Assembly: GCA_964586455.1 (NCBI GenBank)
Contig: CAZPHV010000010.1
Coordinates: forward strand, 39,428 to 103,427
Source of the DNA: Aquimonas sp964586455
GTDB lineage: Bacteria; Pseudomonadota; Gammaproteobacteria; Xanthomonadales; Xanthomonadaceae
Length of the DNA stretch: 64,000 nucleotides
Direction of reading: 5' to 3'
Of the stretch, positions 8,366 through 16,822 are shown piece after piece. The translations under genes and the position numbers were made by a program. The notes under the pieces were generated by a model, which saw only the letters and a list, made by a program, of their open reading frames with translations, was not told the DNA's origin and did no database searches. Positions within the stretch are counted from its first letter, which is position 1; every line of letters begins with the position of its first letter.

Positions 8366-9040
8366 TCACCCTGGAGGGGTGTCAGCATCCAGCAGGGCAT
8401 GATCCACCCCCGCAATATCGAGGCTCGACAGTGCTCGCCAGCGATTGACGATGGTGCAGAACAGCTCGGCCGTGCGTTCGGTGTCGTAGACCGCGGAATG
8501 TGCTTCCTGGCTGTTCCAGGCGATACCCGCGGCTTGCACTGCGCGGCTCAGTACGGTCTGCCCGAACGCGAGCCCCGCCAACGTTGCAGTGTCGAAGCAG
8601 CTGAACGGATGGAACGGGTTGCGCTTGTGGCCGGTGCGACGCACGGCCGCGTTGAGGAAGCCCAGGTCAAAGGAGGCATTGTGGCCGACCAGGATCGCGC
8701 GCTGGCAGCCATAGCGCTTGAGCGCCTGTCGAATGGGCAGGAATAGATGGTCGAGCGCCGCACGTTCGTTGATCGCTCCGCGCAGCGGGTGATCGACATC
8801 GATGCCGGTGATCTCCAGCGCTTTCGGATCCAGCTCTGCACCCGGAAACGGAATGACATGCGTGGACACGATTGGCCCGGGAAAGACCAGGCCCTCGGCA
8901 TCCATCTCGACCGGTGAAGCGGCGATTTCAAGCAGGGCGTGTCGCTCGGCGTCGAAACCGCCCGTTTCGACATCCACCACCACGGGCAGAAAGCCACGAA
9001 AGCGTTCCGGCATGGAGCGGGCAGGGAAGGGTGTGCTCAT
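8366..9040 (-). CDS. rnt: Ribonuclease T
   Basis: A 224-residue DEDDh 3'-5' exoribonuclease that trims the CCA ends of tRNA and matures 3' ends of stable RNAs. Acidic motifs are complete: VVVDVETGGF near residue 20 (D and E), VGHNASFDLGFLN in the middle (D), and AHSAVYDTE near residue 185 (catalytic H and last D). RNPFHPFSCFDTATLAGLAFGQTVLS is nearly identical to the RNase T family, which separates it from exonuclease subunits of DNA polymerase III and from oligoribonuclease. The start at 9040 leaves the usual short N-terminal lead. It is divergent from the M24 gene. Confidence 0.95.
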   Translation of the reverse strand: MSTPFPARSMPERFRGFLPVVVDVETGGFDAERHALLEIAASPVEMDAEGLVFPGPIVSTHVIPFPGAELDPKALEITGIDVDHPLRGAINERAALDHLFLPIRQALKRYGCQRAILVGHNASFDLGFLNAAVRRTGHKRNPFHPFSCFDTATLAGLAFGQTVLSRAVQAAGIAWNSQEAHSAVYDTERTAELFCTIVNRWRALSSLDIAGVDHALLDADTPPG

Positions 9041-9188
9041 CGCTGAACACGGCCGCGAAGCGAGGGGAGGTGATTCATCCGCGCGAAGGATAACAGCTTG
9101 GCCTCACCGCACCGTCTTGACGATGGAGGCCCGCGCGCTCAAGGTGCCGCGTCCGATGCCCGCGCCTGGGCAGTGAATAGGTGAATCG

Positions 9189-9869
9189 ATGCGCACGCTG
9201 ATGACAGCTCCGGGGCCGAATGCAGGCGAGGGTGTGGGTACTGGCTTCGATGCCGAAGCCCTGTTGGCCGCACGCGAGCGATCAATCGAGGCGACGCGAC
9301 GCATCGCCGAGGCCGTGCGGCCGGGCATGCGCGAAGACGACGCGCAACGCATCGCAGCACAGGTGTTCGAAACGCTTGGCTTCGAGCGGATATGGCACCC
9401 GACCCATATCCGATTCGGCTCGAACACGCTGAAACTCTACAAAGAGGTTTCCGATCCCGATATCGTGCTGGCCGAGAACGATCTGTTCTTCATCGACATC
9501 GGCCCCGTCTGGGACGGACATGAGGGTGACTACGGCGACACCTTCGTGCTGGGTGACGCGCCCGACCGTCTGGCCATTGCGGCAGCAGCGCGTGAGCTGT
9601 TCGATGAAGTGGCGGATCGTTGGCGGGCCGGCTGCAGCGGTCGAGCGCTCTACGCCTTTGCCGAAGAGGCGGCCCAGGCGCGCGGCTATGTTCTGAATCT
9701 GGGCGCTCCCGGTCATCGCTTGGGTGACTTCCCCCACGCCGTACACAAGGCCGGCAAGCTTGCAGCTGCGGAGTTCGTACCTTCGCCGGGCCTGTGGGTG
9801 CTGGAGATCCAGATCCGGCATCCGGACCGCCCGATTGGAGCGTTCTTCGAGGATCTGCTGCTGGAGTGA
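9189..9869 (+). CDS. M24-family metallopeptidase-like protein
   Basis: A 226-residue pita-bread-fold protein related to methionine and Xaa-Pro aminopeptidases. Ligand-type residues are visible in order: FIDIGPVWDGHEGDYGDTF (two Asp), GAPGHRLGDFPHAVHK (His), WVLEIQIR (Glu) and GAFFEDLLL (Glu), so the dinuclear metal site looks intact. It lacks the N-terminal creatinase-like domain of full Xaa-Pro aminopeptidases and is shorter than MetAP. AGGTGA lies 4 bases before the ATG. The substrate is unknown; similar short M24 proteins are annotated only at superfamily level. Confidence 0.85.
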   Translation: MRTLMTAPGPNAGEGVGTGFDAEALLAARERSIEATRRIAEAVRPGMREDDAQRIAAQVFETLGFERIWHPTHIRFGSNTLKLYKEVSDPDIVLAENDLFFIDIGPVWDGHEGDYGDTFVLGDAPDRLAIAAAARELFDEVADRWRAGCSGRALYAFAEEAAQARGYVLNLGAPGHRLGDFPHAVHKAGKLAAAEFVPSPGLWVLEIQIRHPDRPIGAFFEDLLLE

Positions 9870-9900
9870 CTGTGAGCAGCAATGCGCGCTGTCGCCGCGG

Positions 9901-10602
9901 TCAGTGGCGGCGCACCAGTACCACCGTGACATTGTCCGAACCGCCGCCGTCGAGTGCGGCAACGATCAGCTGATCCACGCACTCCTGCGCGCTCAGGTCA
10001 CTGCGCGAGAGCGTGCGCTCGATCTCGGTGTCGTCGACCTCTTCCGTAAGGCCGTCGCTGCACAACAGCAACTGCATGCCGGGTTTGAGTTCGCCGCTGA
10101 TGGTCTCGACTCTGAGGTTGTCCGGGTCGGTCACGCCCAGCGCTTGGGTGACGACATTTCGATGCGGGTGGCTGCGCGCCTGTTCGGCCGTGATCGCGCC
10201 CTGCTCGATCAGCTCTTGCACATAGCTGTGATCCTGCGAGAGCTGCTGCAGTCGGCCGTTCCAGAGGTAGGCGCGACTGTCGCCGACCCAGGCCACTTCG
10301 AAGCGATCGCGGTGAACGCGCACCGCCGCGACGGTCGTGCCCATCGGCAGGGCGTCGCTGCGCTGACGACTGTGGTCGATCAGTTCTTCATCGGCGCGCT
10401 GGATCGCGGAACTGAGGTTGGCGCCCGCGCGCACCTCGCGCACGATCGCATCGCGTGCCATCGCGCTGGCCACCTCGCCGAATTCGTGCCCACCCATGCC
10501 GTCGGCCACCAGCCAGAGGCCAAGCTCGCTGTCGCCGTAGAAGGTGTCTTCGTTGTGCTCGCGACGCAGCCCGACGTGACTCAGCAGTCCGAATTCGATC
10601 AT
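9901..10602 (-). CDS. PP2C-family serine/threonine phosphatase
   Basis: A 233-residue cytoplasmic metal-dependent protein phosphatase of the PrpC/Stp type. All core motifs are present: HVGLRREHNEDTF (metal-binding Asp/Glu region), VADGMGGHEFGEVAS, AWVGDSRAYLW, NVVTQALG, LLLCSDGLTEEV and GGGSDNVTVVLV. No transmembrane segment or regulatory domain is attached. Such phosphatases usually reverse Ser/Thr kinases and can act on type VI secretion or cell-division targets; no kinase gene is next to it, although a probable kinase tail is at the far right of the window. It converges with the M24 gene (31 bp apart). Confidence 0.92.
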   Translation of the reverse strand: MIEFGLLSHVGLRREHNEDTFYGDSELGLWLVADGMGGHEFGEVASAMARDAIVREVRAGANLSSAIQRADEELIDHSRQRSDALPMGTTVAAVRVHRDRFEVAWVGDSRAYLWNGRLQQLSQDHSYVQELIEQGAITAEQARSHPHRNVVTQALGVTDPDNLRVETISGELKPGMQLLLCSDGLTEEVDDTEIERTLSRSDLSAQECVDQLIVAALDGGGSDNVTVVLVRRH

Positions 10603-10838
10603 GCGTGCAGACCCGGTATGGCGTGTGGTGATGTCCGGCCTGTGGCCTGACGTCCAAGAAGTTCATGCAATCCTATACGGAGAAAGCCATCGATGTCCGT
10701 CAGGCTGTTCGGAGCGCATTCGCGAAGCCTGCGGCGTCCACGCATTGCAGGCATTGGGCTCGGGCTTGTGCGATTCCGGCGGTGTACGTATGATGCGCGG
10801 CCTTGCGTGCTGACCACGATCCGCGCGAGTAACCATCT

Positions 10839-10929
10839 GGAGAGGTGGCAGAGTGGTCGAATGCGCCGGACTCGAAATCCGGTATACGCCTCCGGCGTAT
10901 CGAGGGTTCGAATCCCTCCCTCTCCGCCA
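10839..10929 (+). tRNA. tRNA-Ser (CGA)
   Basis: A 91-base class II tRNA. The acceptor GGAGAGG pairs with CCTCTCC before a G discriminator and encoded CCA. The anticodon loop CTCGAAA gives CGA (codon UCG). A long variable arm (TATACGCC/GGCGTATC) and GGTTCGAATCC T-loop are present. Confidence 0.97.
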
Positions 10930-10943
10930 CATACAAGCGTTTC

Positions 10944-10978
10944 AGGGCCGTCACGGGTAGAGCCGGGCGGCCCTTTTT
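10944..10978 (+). terminator. Terminator downstream of tRNA-Ser(CGA)
   Basis: AGGGCCG (10944-10950) pairs with CGGCCCT (10968-10974), followed by a T-run (10974-10978). The loop is long (17 bases) but can fold further. It overlaps the end of the integrase remnant. Confidence 0.7.
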
Positions 10979-11226
10979 CGTTCCGCAATCCCTGATCTGT
11001 TCCGCCACTGCTGTGTCGGCGTGGCCTTCGCGCCGCGGTGCTTGCGCACGCAGTGCTCGGTCATCCTGGCCGTGGCGTGGCCAAGCTGCGCCCGGGCGAT
11101 GTCGCCGGCGCTGTCGGCCGTGTCCGCACAGCTCTCCATGCACGTTGTGGAGCCGGATGGGTGGCAGCCGGATTGTCGTAATCGTCCGGTGTCGCAATCG
11201 CCCGGAGGCGGCGCGCATTCCAGCAC
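10951..11226 (-). pseudogene. Degenerate 3' end of a tyrosine integrase
   Basis: A minus-strand open frame of 91 codons. Its second half reads DIARAQLGHATARMTEHCVRKHRG, close to the C-terminal box of phage-type tyrosine recombinases (LGH...MT..Y). The expected catalytic Tyr position is Cys here. The preceding arginine box appears only in another frame (around IRLHNVHGELC), so there is at least one frameshift. No other phage or island gene is nearby. It lies immediately 3' of tRNA-Ser(CGA), a usual attachment site. This is most simply the scar of an excised or decayed island. Confidence 0.6.
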
Positions 11227-11230
11227 GCGG

Positions 11231-11794
11231 CTACGGAACCGAGGGCGGAGCCTGCGCGTCGATTCGCGCGGCGGCGAGGTGAAGCCGCCGGCGTCGACGG
11301 CGGCGCAGCACGTTCAGCGCCCAGAACCAGCGCATGCCCCAATAGGTCAGCGCGGCGCCGGCGACTGCGAACACGACCAGCCCGAGTATCAGGGGTTGGC
11401 CCACGCCTGACAGCCAGTCCAACCAGCTTGGATCGGTCGTCGTCTGCGAAAGCGCAAGCGCATCCGCCGCCCCATGCTCGCTGGGCATGCTGCCAAGCAG
11501 CCAGCTGCCGACGTGGTAGGCCGCCACATAGATCGGTCCGAAGGTCAGCGGGTTGCTGATCAGCGTGCTGGCCATGGCCATCGGCACGTTCGCCCGAAGG
11601 AGAATGGCAGCGGCGCCGGACAGCAGAAACTGGCCGAGCGGGATAAGGAAACCAAAGAACACGCCCAGGGCCGCTCCCAGCGCCATGCCGCGACGTCGGC
11701 GTAGCCAGAGCTTGGGATCTCGAAGCCGCGGACCGAACAGGCGCCCCAGGCGGCTGTCGCGAATCTGTTCGGCAGTGGGGGTGCGCAGCCTCAT
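11231..11794 (-). CDS. DUF2062 membrane protein
   Basis: A 187-residue inner-membrane protein. The DUF2062 core is visible: MALGAALGVFFGFLIPLGQ, then LLRANVPMAMASTLISNPLTFGPIYVAAYHVG, and a C-terminal membrane segment (LILGLVVFAVAGAALTYWGMRWFW) followed by a very basic tail (LRRRRRRRLHLAAAR). There are probably three or four membrane spans. I use the ATG at 11794, which fits the basic N-terminus; an ATG at 11845 would add 17 residues and has no better ribosome site. Function is not established for the family. It is followed by the integrase remnant. Confidence 0.85.
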   Translation of the reverse strand: MRLRTPTAEQIRDSRLGRLFGPRLRDPKLWLRRRRGMALGAALGVFFGFLIPLGQFLLSGAAAILLRANVPMAMASTLISNPLTFGPIYVAAYHVGSWLLGSMPSEHGAADALALSQTTTDPSWLDWLSGVGQPLILGLVVFAVAGAALTYWGMRWFWALNVLRRRRRRRLHLAAARIDAQAPPSVP

Positions 11795-12098
11795 GGCGGG
11801 GCGGTTCTCAAGGGAGGTGCAGCGAGAAATGACGGTGTGCAGCATAGGGTCTAAACGGCAACGTCAGCTGAGGCGAGCCCGGTGATCCAGGCGGCGATGC
11901 AAGCGGCGCGCCCAGGAAGGGTGGCTCGTGTACGTCGCGCCGGAATCTCGAGGCGTGATTTCTCGGCGGACCGGAGGAGACGAATCGGCCCGCGACATCG
12001 ACGATCTCTGGAAAACCAGATCACCGTCGAAGACGCGGGCCGCGTCGACACTCTGTCCAAAGAGGCCAGGGCTTCAAGGTGCCCCTGCCGAAAGAATG

Positions 12099-12725
12099 TC
12101 AGGAGTCGGCGTACTTGATGCTGCAGCCGTAAGGCTGGGTCACGCTGGTGCTGATGCTGCCACCCGCACCCAGCTCGGTCAGGCCGACCGGCACGTACTG
12201 CACTGCCTTGGGAATGTCGGCGACGTCCGCGCTGGGAATGCTGTCGATCGCGCCGTTGTAGCGCAGTACGCCCTCGGCATCGATCACATACATGTGCGGC
12301 GTGGTCTTGGCGGCGTAGGCGCGACCAACCGTGCCGTCGGTGTCGAACAGGTAGGCGCTGTTGGCGGCATTCCAGCCGGCGGAGATCTGCTTGGCCTGCT
12401 CGGAGCTGACATGGCCCTGCTTGCCGGGGGCTGAAGAATTCATGGTCAGCCAGACCACGCCATCGGCGGTGGTCTCGCGCTGCTGCTTCTGCATGTTCTC
12501 GCCGTTGTAATGCTTCTTTACGAACGGGCAGTCATGGTTGGTCCACTCCAGAACGACCGTCTTGCCGCGGAAGTCGGACAGCGAGTGGGTCTTGCCATCG
12601 GCGTCGGTCAGAGTGAAGTCCGGGGCGGCGGCGCCGATTGCCGGCGCAGCGGAGGCCAGGCCAGCGCTCAGGCCAAAGCTGATGAGGCCGGCGAGGGCGA
12701 GGCGGGGCAGGGATGCACGGTTCAT
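12099..12725 (-). CDS. Exported thioredoxin-like redoxin
   Basis: A 208-residue protein with signal peptide (MNRASLPRLALAGLISFGLSAGLASA) and a thioredoxin/AhpC-TSA fold domain: IGAAAPDFTLTDADGKTHSLSDFRGKTVVLEWTN, then a single-cysteine active site HDCPFVKKHY instead of CxxC, and the cis-Pro region AKTTPHMYVID. A second Cys lies in the C-terminal QPYGCSIKY. The gene begins 30 bp after the DsbD-like gene, so the pair probably forms one periplasmic thiol system in which DsbD supplies electrons. A peroxiredoxin-like role is possible but the substrate is unknown. Confidence 0.88.
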   Translation of the reverse strand: MNRASLPRLALAGLISFGLSAGLASAAPAIGAAAPDFTLTDADGKTHSLSDFRGKTVVLEWTNHDCPFVKKHYNGENMQKQQRETTADGVVWLTMNSSAPGKQGHVSSEQAKQISAGWNAANSAYLFDTDGTVGRAYAAKTTPHMYVIDAEGVLRYNGAIDSIPSADVADIPKAVQYVPVGLTELGAGGSISTSVTQPYGCSIKYADS

Positions 12726-12755
12726 GCGGTTCTCCTGGTGGCTGGGGTCGAGGAA

Positions 12756-14894
12756 TCAGCGGCCGACGTCTGTCGGCGGCAGGGCCTCCAACGCCTCGCG
12801 CACCAGCGCTGGCGTCAGAAGTTGGGGCAGGACGACAGCATCGCCCTGGGGGGGGTACAGCACATACAGCGGCACGCCGCTGCGTCCAAAGGATTCGAGA
12901 TAGGCCGTGATGCTGGCGTCCTGAAGAGTCCAATCCCCTTTCAGGTAGACCACGCCGCGATCGTTCAGTGCCTGCGTGAACTCTGCGGACGACAACGCCA
13001 CGCGTTCGTTCGCCAGACAGGTGATGCACCAGTCGGCGGTCATGTTGACCAGCACCGGGCGGCCTTCGGCGCGCAGTGCGGCTAGCCTCTCCGGCGTCCA
13101 CGGCTGAGACAGGGCCTGGGCGTTGCCCGAGGAAGCGCTCGAAGACTCGCGAGGTGCGACCGGCAGCGCGACTGCCGCGACCAACGCAATCAAGGCGATG
13201 CCCCGCAGCAGCCGCGCGTAGCGCGAGGCTGCCTGCGCCCGACGCAGCAACCAGAGCGCGAAGGCCACCGCGATGAAGCCCGCGCCGAGAGCCGTCAAGG
13301 CCAACATCGAAGTCTGGCGGCCGAACACCCAGGCCAGCCATAACACCGTGAGGTAGAGCGGAAACGCCAGCAGTTCGCGGAAGGTCTGCATCCACGCTCC
13401 GGGCCTTGGCAGCAACCGCGCCAGCGCAGGCACGTAGCCCAAGGCGAGCATCGGGAATGCCAACCCAAGCGCGAGGAAGGCGAACACCAGCAGCGCCTCA
13501 TGCGTTGGCAGCACCAAAGCCGCGCCCAAGGCCGTGCCCATGAAGGGTGCTGTGCAGGGGCTGGCCACCACGCAGGCCAGTACGCCGGTGAAAAATGCCG
13601 CTCGCCGCCCGCCGCCCTCGGTCAGCTGCTGGCCAATGCCTGCGATGCCTGCGCCGAACTCGTACAGCCCCGAAAACGACAGCCCCATCGCGAAGAGCAG
13701 CAACGCGATCGCAGCCACGAAGCCGGGCTCCTGCAGCTGGAAGCCCCAACCAATCGCTTCACCGCCGGCACGCAAGGCCAGCAGGGTCGCGGCAACGGCG
13801 AGCAAGCTGGCTAGAACCCCCAGCGTGTACCAAAGCCCATGCCGGCGCATCTCGGCCGCATCGTGCGCGGACTCGATCGCACCCATTGCCTTCAGACTCA
13901 GTACCGGGAACACGCAAGGCATCAGGTTCAGGACCAGACCACCGGCGAAGGCCAGCAGCAGCGCCAGCAGCAGGCTGGTCGGTGCCGAGCGGGGCAGGTT
14001 GGTACCTGAGTCCGTACCCGAGCCTGAGCCTGCGATAGCGGGCAGGCTGTCCCAGGGGTGGTGCAGGGCAAACAGCGTGAAGCCGCGGTCACCATCGCTG
14101 AGCAGCAGCTCGATGCGCTCAGGCGCGCCGGCGAAAAACTCCGAGCGCGCCACATCGATCTGCAGCCGATCGCCTTCAAACCGGAAACGCGGCGGGTCGG
14201 CATTGGCGACGATCTGAGGCGTTGCCGGCAGCATCGTCCAGCCCTGCGCCCCCGCGGCCAGCGCTTCGGCGAGCGCACCGCGGGCTTCCACGTTGATGCG
14301 CACGCCTGATGCGTCGGCGCGGTAGCGGGCAGGCAGATCGAGCACGTTTGCCTGCCGCCCGGCCGCGCGCTCGAAGGCATCCACGTATGCACTCGGCGCT
14401 GCGCTGCTCGCCACCGGCAGGCGCAGCAGGTATTCGCCGCTGCCAGGAATGCATTCCAGCTCGCAGATCAGCCAGCTGGCCGAGAGGTTCACCTCAAGAA
14501 CATCGCCGGAGAAGTCCGCCGGAACGCTGAGGGTGACCGGCAGGAGTTCGGTGTGGCTGTAGCCGAAGTTGACCAGGCCGCCCGCGGGCTGGCGTTCCGG
14601 CAGCGGCCACTCGATCTCACCAACCGGAACACCTTCTGGCAGATCGAAGCGCATCCGCGTGGGCAGGCCGGAATCGCCGGGGTTCTTCCAATAGGTGTGC
14701 CAGCCTTCATCGTGCTCCAGCAGCAGACCGAGCTTGAGTGGCTGGCCCGGCACTGCAGCGGTTTCGGCTGACACCAGGCGAGAACGCAGATGGTCGGTGC
14801 GCAGTGTCTCCGACTCGCCCGCCCACGCCGTGGTCGCGCACAGCAAGCTGGCGAGACCAAGCAGAGCGACCAGGCCGTACAGACGAGCGTTCAC
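12756..14894 (-). CDS. DsbD/ScsB-like thiol:disulfide interchange protein
   Basis: A 712-residue inner-membrane electron carrier bringing reducing power from cytoplasmic thioredoxin to periplasmic partners. The GTG at 14894 is preferred: AAGGAAA precedes it and it gives a signal peptide (VNARLYGLVALLGLASLLCATTAWA); the longer ATG frame adds 27 Arg/His-rich residues. An N-terminal periplasmic domain (with WLICELECIPG) is followed by about eight membrane segments holding NLMPCVFPVLSLK and VASPCTAPFMGTALG, the two transmembrane cysteines, and a C-terminal thioredoxin domain with NMTADWCITCLANE. The N-terminal domain looks more like the ScsB type than the short E. coli DsbD alpha domain. It forms an operon with the downstream redoxin. 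Confidence 0.9.
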   Translation of the reverse strand: MNARLYGLVALLGLASLLCATTAWAGESETLRTDHLRSRLVSAETAAVPGQPLKLGLLLEHDEGWHTYWKNPGDSGLPTRMRFDLPEGVPVGEIEWPLPERQPAGGLVNFGYSHTELLPVTLSVPADFSGDVLEVNLSASWLICELECIPGSGEYLLRLPVASSAAPSAYVDAFERAAGRQANVLDLPARYRADASGVRINVEARGALAEALAAGAQGWTMLPATPQIVANADPPRFRFEGDRLQIDVARSEFFAGAPERIELLLSDGDRGFTLFALHHPWDSLPAIAGSGSGTDSGTNLPRSAPTSLLLALLLAFAGGLVLNLMPCVFPVLSLKAMGAIESAHDAAEMRRHGLWYTLGVLASLLAVAATLLALRAGGEAIGWGFQLQEPGFVAAIALLLFAMGLSFSGLYEFGAGIAGIGQQLTEGGGRRAAFFTGVLACVVASPCTAPFMGTALGAALVLPTHEALLVFAFLALGLAFPMLALGYVPALARLLPRPGAWMQTFRELLAFPLYLTVLWLAWVFGRQTSMLALTALGAGFIAVAFALWLLRRAQAASRYARLLRGIALIALVAAVALPVAPRESSSASSGNAQALSQPWTPERLAALRAEGRPVLVNMTADWCITCLANERVALSSAEFTQALNDRGVVYLKGDWTLQDASITAYLESFGRSGVPLYVLYPPQGDAVVLPQLLTPALVREALEALPPTDVGR

Positions 14895-15199
14895 GCGGGC
14901 AGGTTTCCTTCGATGGTGCGGGTGACGTGGCAGAGTTCGACAGAGCCTACGCACGCGGGTTCCGCCATCGTGCATCGTGTAAGCGAATCCGATCGTCCGA
15001 TGCGGCCTGCCGACGGCGTCCGCTGCTCTGCTGGCGGTGTCATGGCCTGATGAGAGTGCACCGGGCGCTACACTTCGCGCCTATCCCGTTGGTCCCGGTT
15101 ACGCGCCGATATGAGCGATCTCAGGCCGGGCCTTCGCGCAGTCTCGACCCTGTTTCCACGGTTTTTACACATCCACAGCCATTCGTCCCGGAGCCCTGC
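14895..15199. other. Divergent intergenic region between dsbD-like gene and pdxH
   Basis: About 305 bases that must carry both promoters. I see no strong sigma-70 match, repeat or small gene. A short frame just ahead of pdxH (ATG at 15111) is too short and unconvincing. Confidence 0.4.
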
Positions 15200-15793
15200 A
15201 TGAGCGACCTCTACGCCGAAGCCCTGATCACCTTTCGCGACCTGCTGGAGGAAGCGAAATCCGCCGGCGACCCCGAACCCACCGCGATGACCGTCGCGAC
15301 CTGCGATGGCGCTGGCAGGCCGTCCGCACGAACCGTATTGCTGAAGGAATTCGACGAGCGCGGCTTTGTCTTCTACACCAACTTCAACAGCCGCAAGGGC
15401 CAGCAGCTGCAGGCCAATCCGCAGGCCGCCCTGCTGTTCCTGTGGAAGACCCTGCGCCACCAGATCCAGGCCAAGATCGAAGGCGCGGTGCAGCCGGTCA
15501 GTGCGAGCGAAGCCGACGCCTATTTCGCTTCGCGTCCACGCGCCAGCCAGATCGGTGCCTGGGCCTCGCTGCAGTCGGAAACGCTGGATTCGCGAGCGAC
15601 ACTTGAGCAGCGCATAGGCGATCTCGAGCGTGAGTTCGAAGGTCGCGAAGTCGCGCGGCCGCCGCACTGGTCGGGGTTTCGCGTGGCGCCGGACATGATC
15701 GAGTTCTGGTACGGCGTGCCCCATCGCCTGCACGATCGCGTTCGCTACGAGCGCGTGGATGGCGAATGGACCCAGCGCCTGCTGTACCCGTGA
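15200..15793 (+). CDS. pdxH: Pyridoxamine 5'-phosphate oxidase
   Basis: A 197-residue FMN-dependent oxidase making pyridoxal 5'-phosphate from PNP or PMP. The sequence carries PTAMTVATCDGAGRPSARTVLLKEFDERGFVFYTNFNSRKG (FMN-binding fold), ALLFLWKTLRHQIQAKIEG, FASRPRASQIGAWAS and the C-terminal WSGFRVAPDMIEFWYG...RLHDR with the substrate Arg/His, ending QRLLYP as in E. coli PdxH (...WKIDRLAP). The ATG at 15200 has GGAG about 6 bases upstream and fits the family length; longer upstream frames are noise. The stop overlaps the GTG of the next gene (GTGA). Confidence 0.96.
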   Translation: MSDLYAEALITFRDLLEEAKSAGDPEPTAMTVATCDGAGRPSARTVLLKEFDERGFVFYTNFNSRKGQQLQANPQAALLFLWKTLRHQIQAKIEGAVQPVSASEADAYFASRPRASQIGAWASLQSETLDSRATLEQRIGDLEREFEGREVARPPHWSGFRVAPDMIEFWYGVPHRLHDRVRYERVDGEWTQRLLYP

Positions 15794-16650
15794 GCGCGCG
15801 CCTGCCGTGCGGCCCGCGCCGCATCGTCTGCCTGACCGAAGAACCGACCGAAACCCTGTACCTGCTCGGAGAACAGGACCGCATCGTCGGCATCAGCGGC
15901 TTCACGGTCCGCCCGAAGGAGGCTCGCCGCGACAAGCCGAAGGTGTCGGCCTTCACTTCGGCCAAGGTCGAGGCCATCCTTGCCCTCAAGCCCGATCTCG
16001 CGATCGGTTTCTCGGACATCCAGGCCGACATCGCCGCCGAGCTGATCCGCCGCGGCGTCGAGGTGTGGATCGCCAACCATCGCAGCATCGACGAGATCCT
16101 CGACTACGTGCGTCGACTTGGCGCATTGGTTGGCGCTGCGGCCAAGGCAGACGCGTTGGCAGACCGGCTTGCGGCCGGGCTCGACGCCATCGCGGCTCGT
16201 GCCGTCGCGCTACCGCAGCGCCCCCGCGTCTACTTCGAGGAATGGGACGAGCCCCGCATCAGCGGCATCCGCTGGGTGTCCGAACTGATCGGCATTGCCG
16301 GCGGCGACGACATCTTTCCTGAACTGGCGGCGGAATCACTGGCCAAGCAGCGCATCCTCGCGAGTGACGACGCGATCATCGAGCGCGCGCCGGACATCGT
16401 GTTCGGCTCGTGGTGCGGCAAGAAGTTCCGGCCCGAACAGGTCGCCGCGCGTCCAGGCTGGGACACGGTGCCGGCGGTGCGCAACGGCTTTCTGGTCGAA
16501 GTGAAGTCGCCGCTGATCCTGCAGCCGGGGCCGGCGGCGCTTACGGATGGCATAGTGGAACTGCAGCGACACGTGCTGCGTTGGTCCGATCTGCGAAACC
16601 AGGTGGACTTAAAAGGTCGACGATCGGACTTTCGTCCAATTCCGCTGTGA
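15790..16650 (+). CDS. BtuF-like substrate-binding protein without signal peptide
   Basis: A 286-residue protein of the helical-backbone metal/corrinoid receptor superfamily. It begins VSARLPCGPRRIVCLTEEPTETLYLLGEQDRIVGIS, then TSAKVEAILALKPDLAIGFSD and an extended helix (LGALVGAAAKADALADRLAAGL), the usual layout of BtuF/FhuD-type proteins. It has no signal peptide or lipobox from any reasonable start, so it appears cytoplasmic. The GTG start overlaps the pdxH stop, so translation is coupled. No ABC permease or ATPase gene is near. Cobalamin binding is a family-level guess. Confidence 0.8.
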   Translation: MSARLPCGPRRIVCLTEEPTETLYLLGEQDRIVGISGFTVRPKEARRDKPKVSAFTSAKVEAILALKPDLAIGFSDIQADIAAELIRRGVEVWIANHRSIDEILDYVRRLGALVGAAAKADALADRLAAGLDAIAARAVALPQRPRVYFEEWDEPRISGIRWVSELIGIAGGDDIFPELAAESLAKQRILASDDAIIERAPDIVFGSWCGKKFRPEQVAARPGWDTVPAVRNGFLVEVKSPLILQPGPAALTDGIVELQRHVLRWSDLRNQVDLKGRRSDFRPIPL

Positions 16651-16822
16651 CCGGCTGCACACGGATAGGCCAGAGCTTCCGTGGCATGATTGCTGCATCG
16701 CAACAGTGATCGCGATTCCCATCGCCCGGTTTCCAGTTGCTGCGCAAGCGCCCGCCTCTCGAGAGGGAGAGTTCACACGAAGGCGCATCGCACCGGGCAC
16801 GCTGCGGCACGAGGAGGTTTCC

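Noticed and set aside
11851..12118. Small frames in the gap between DUF2062 and the redoxin gene
   Set aside because: Short, Arg-rich, no ribosome sites and no similarity; treated as intergenic.
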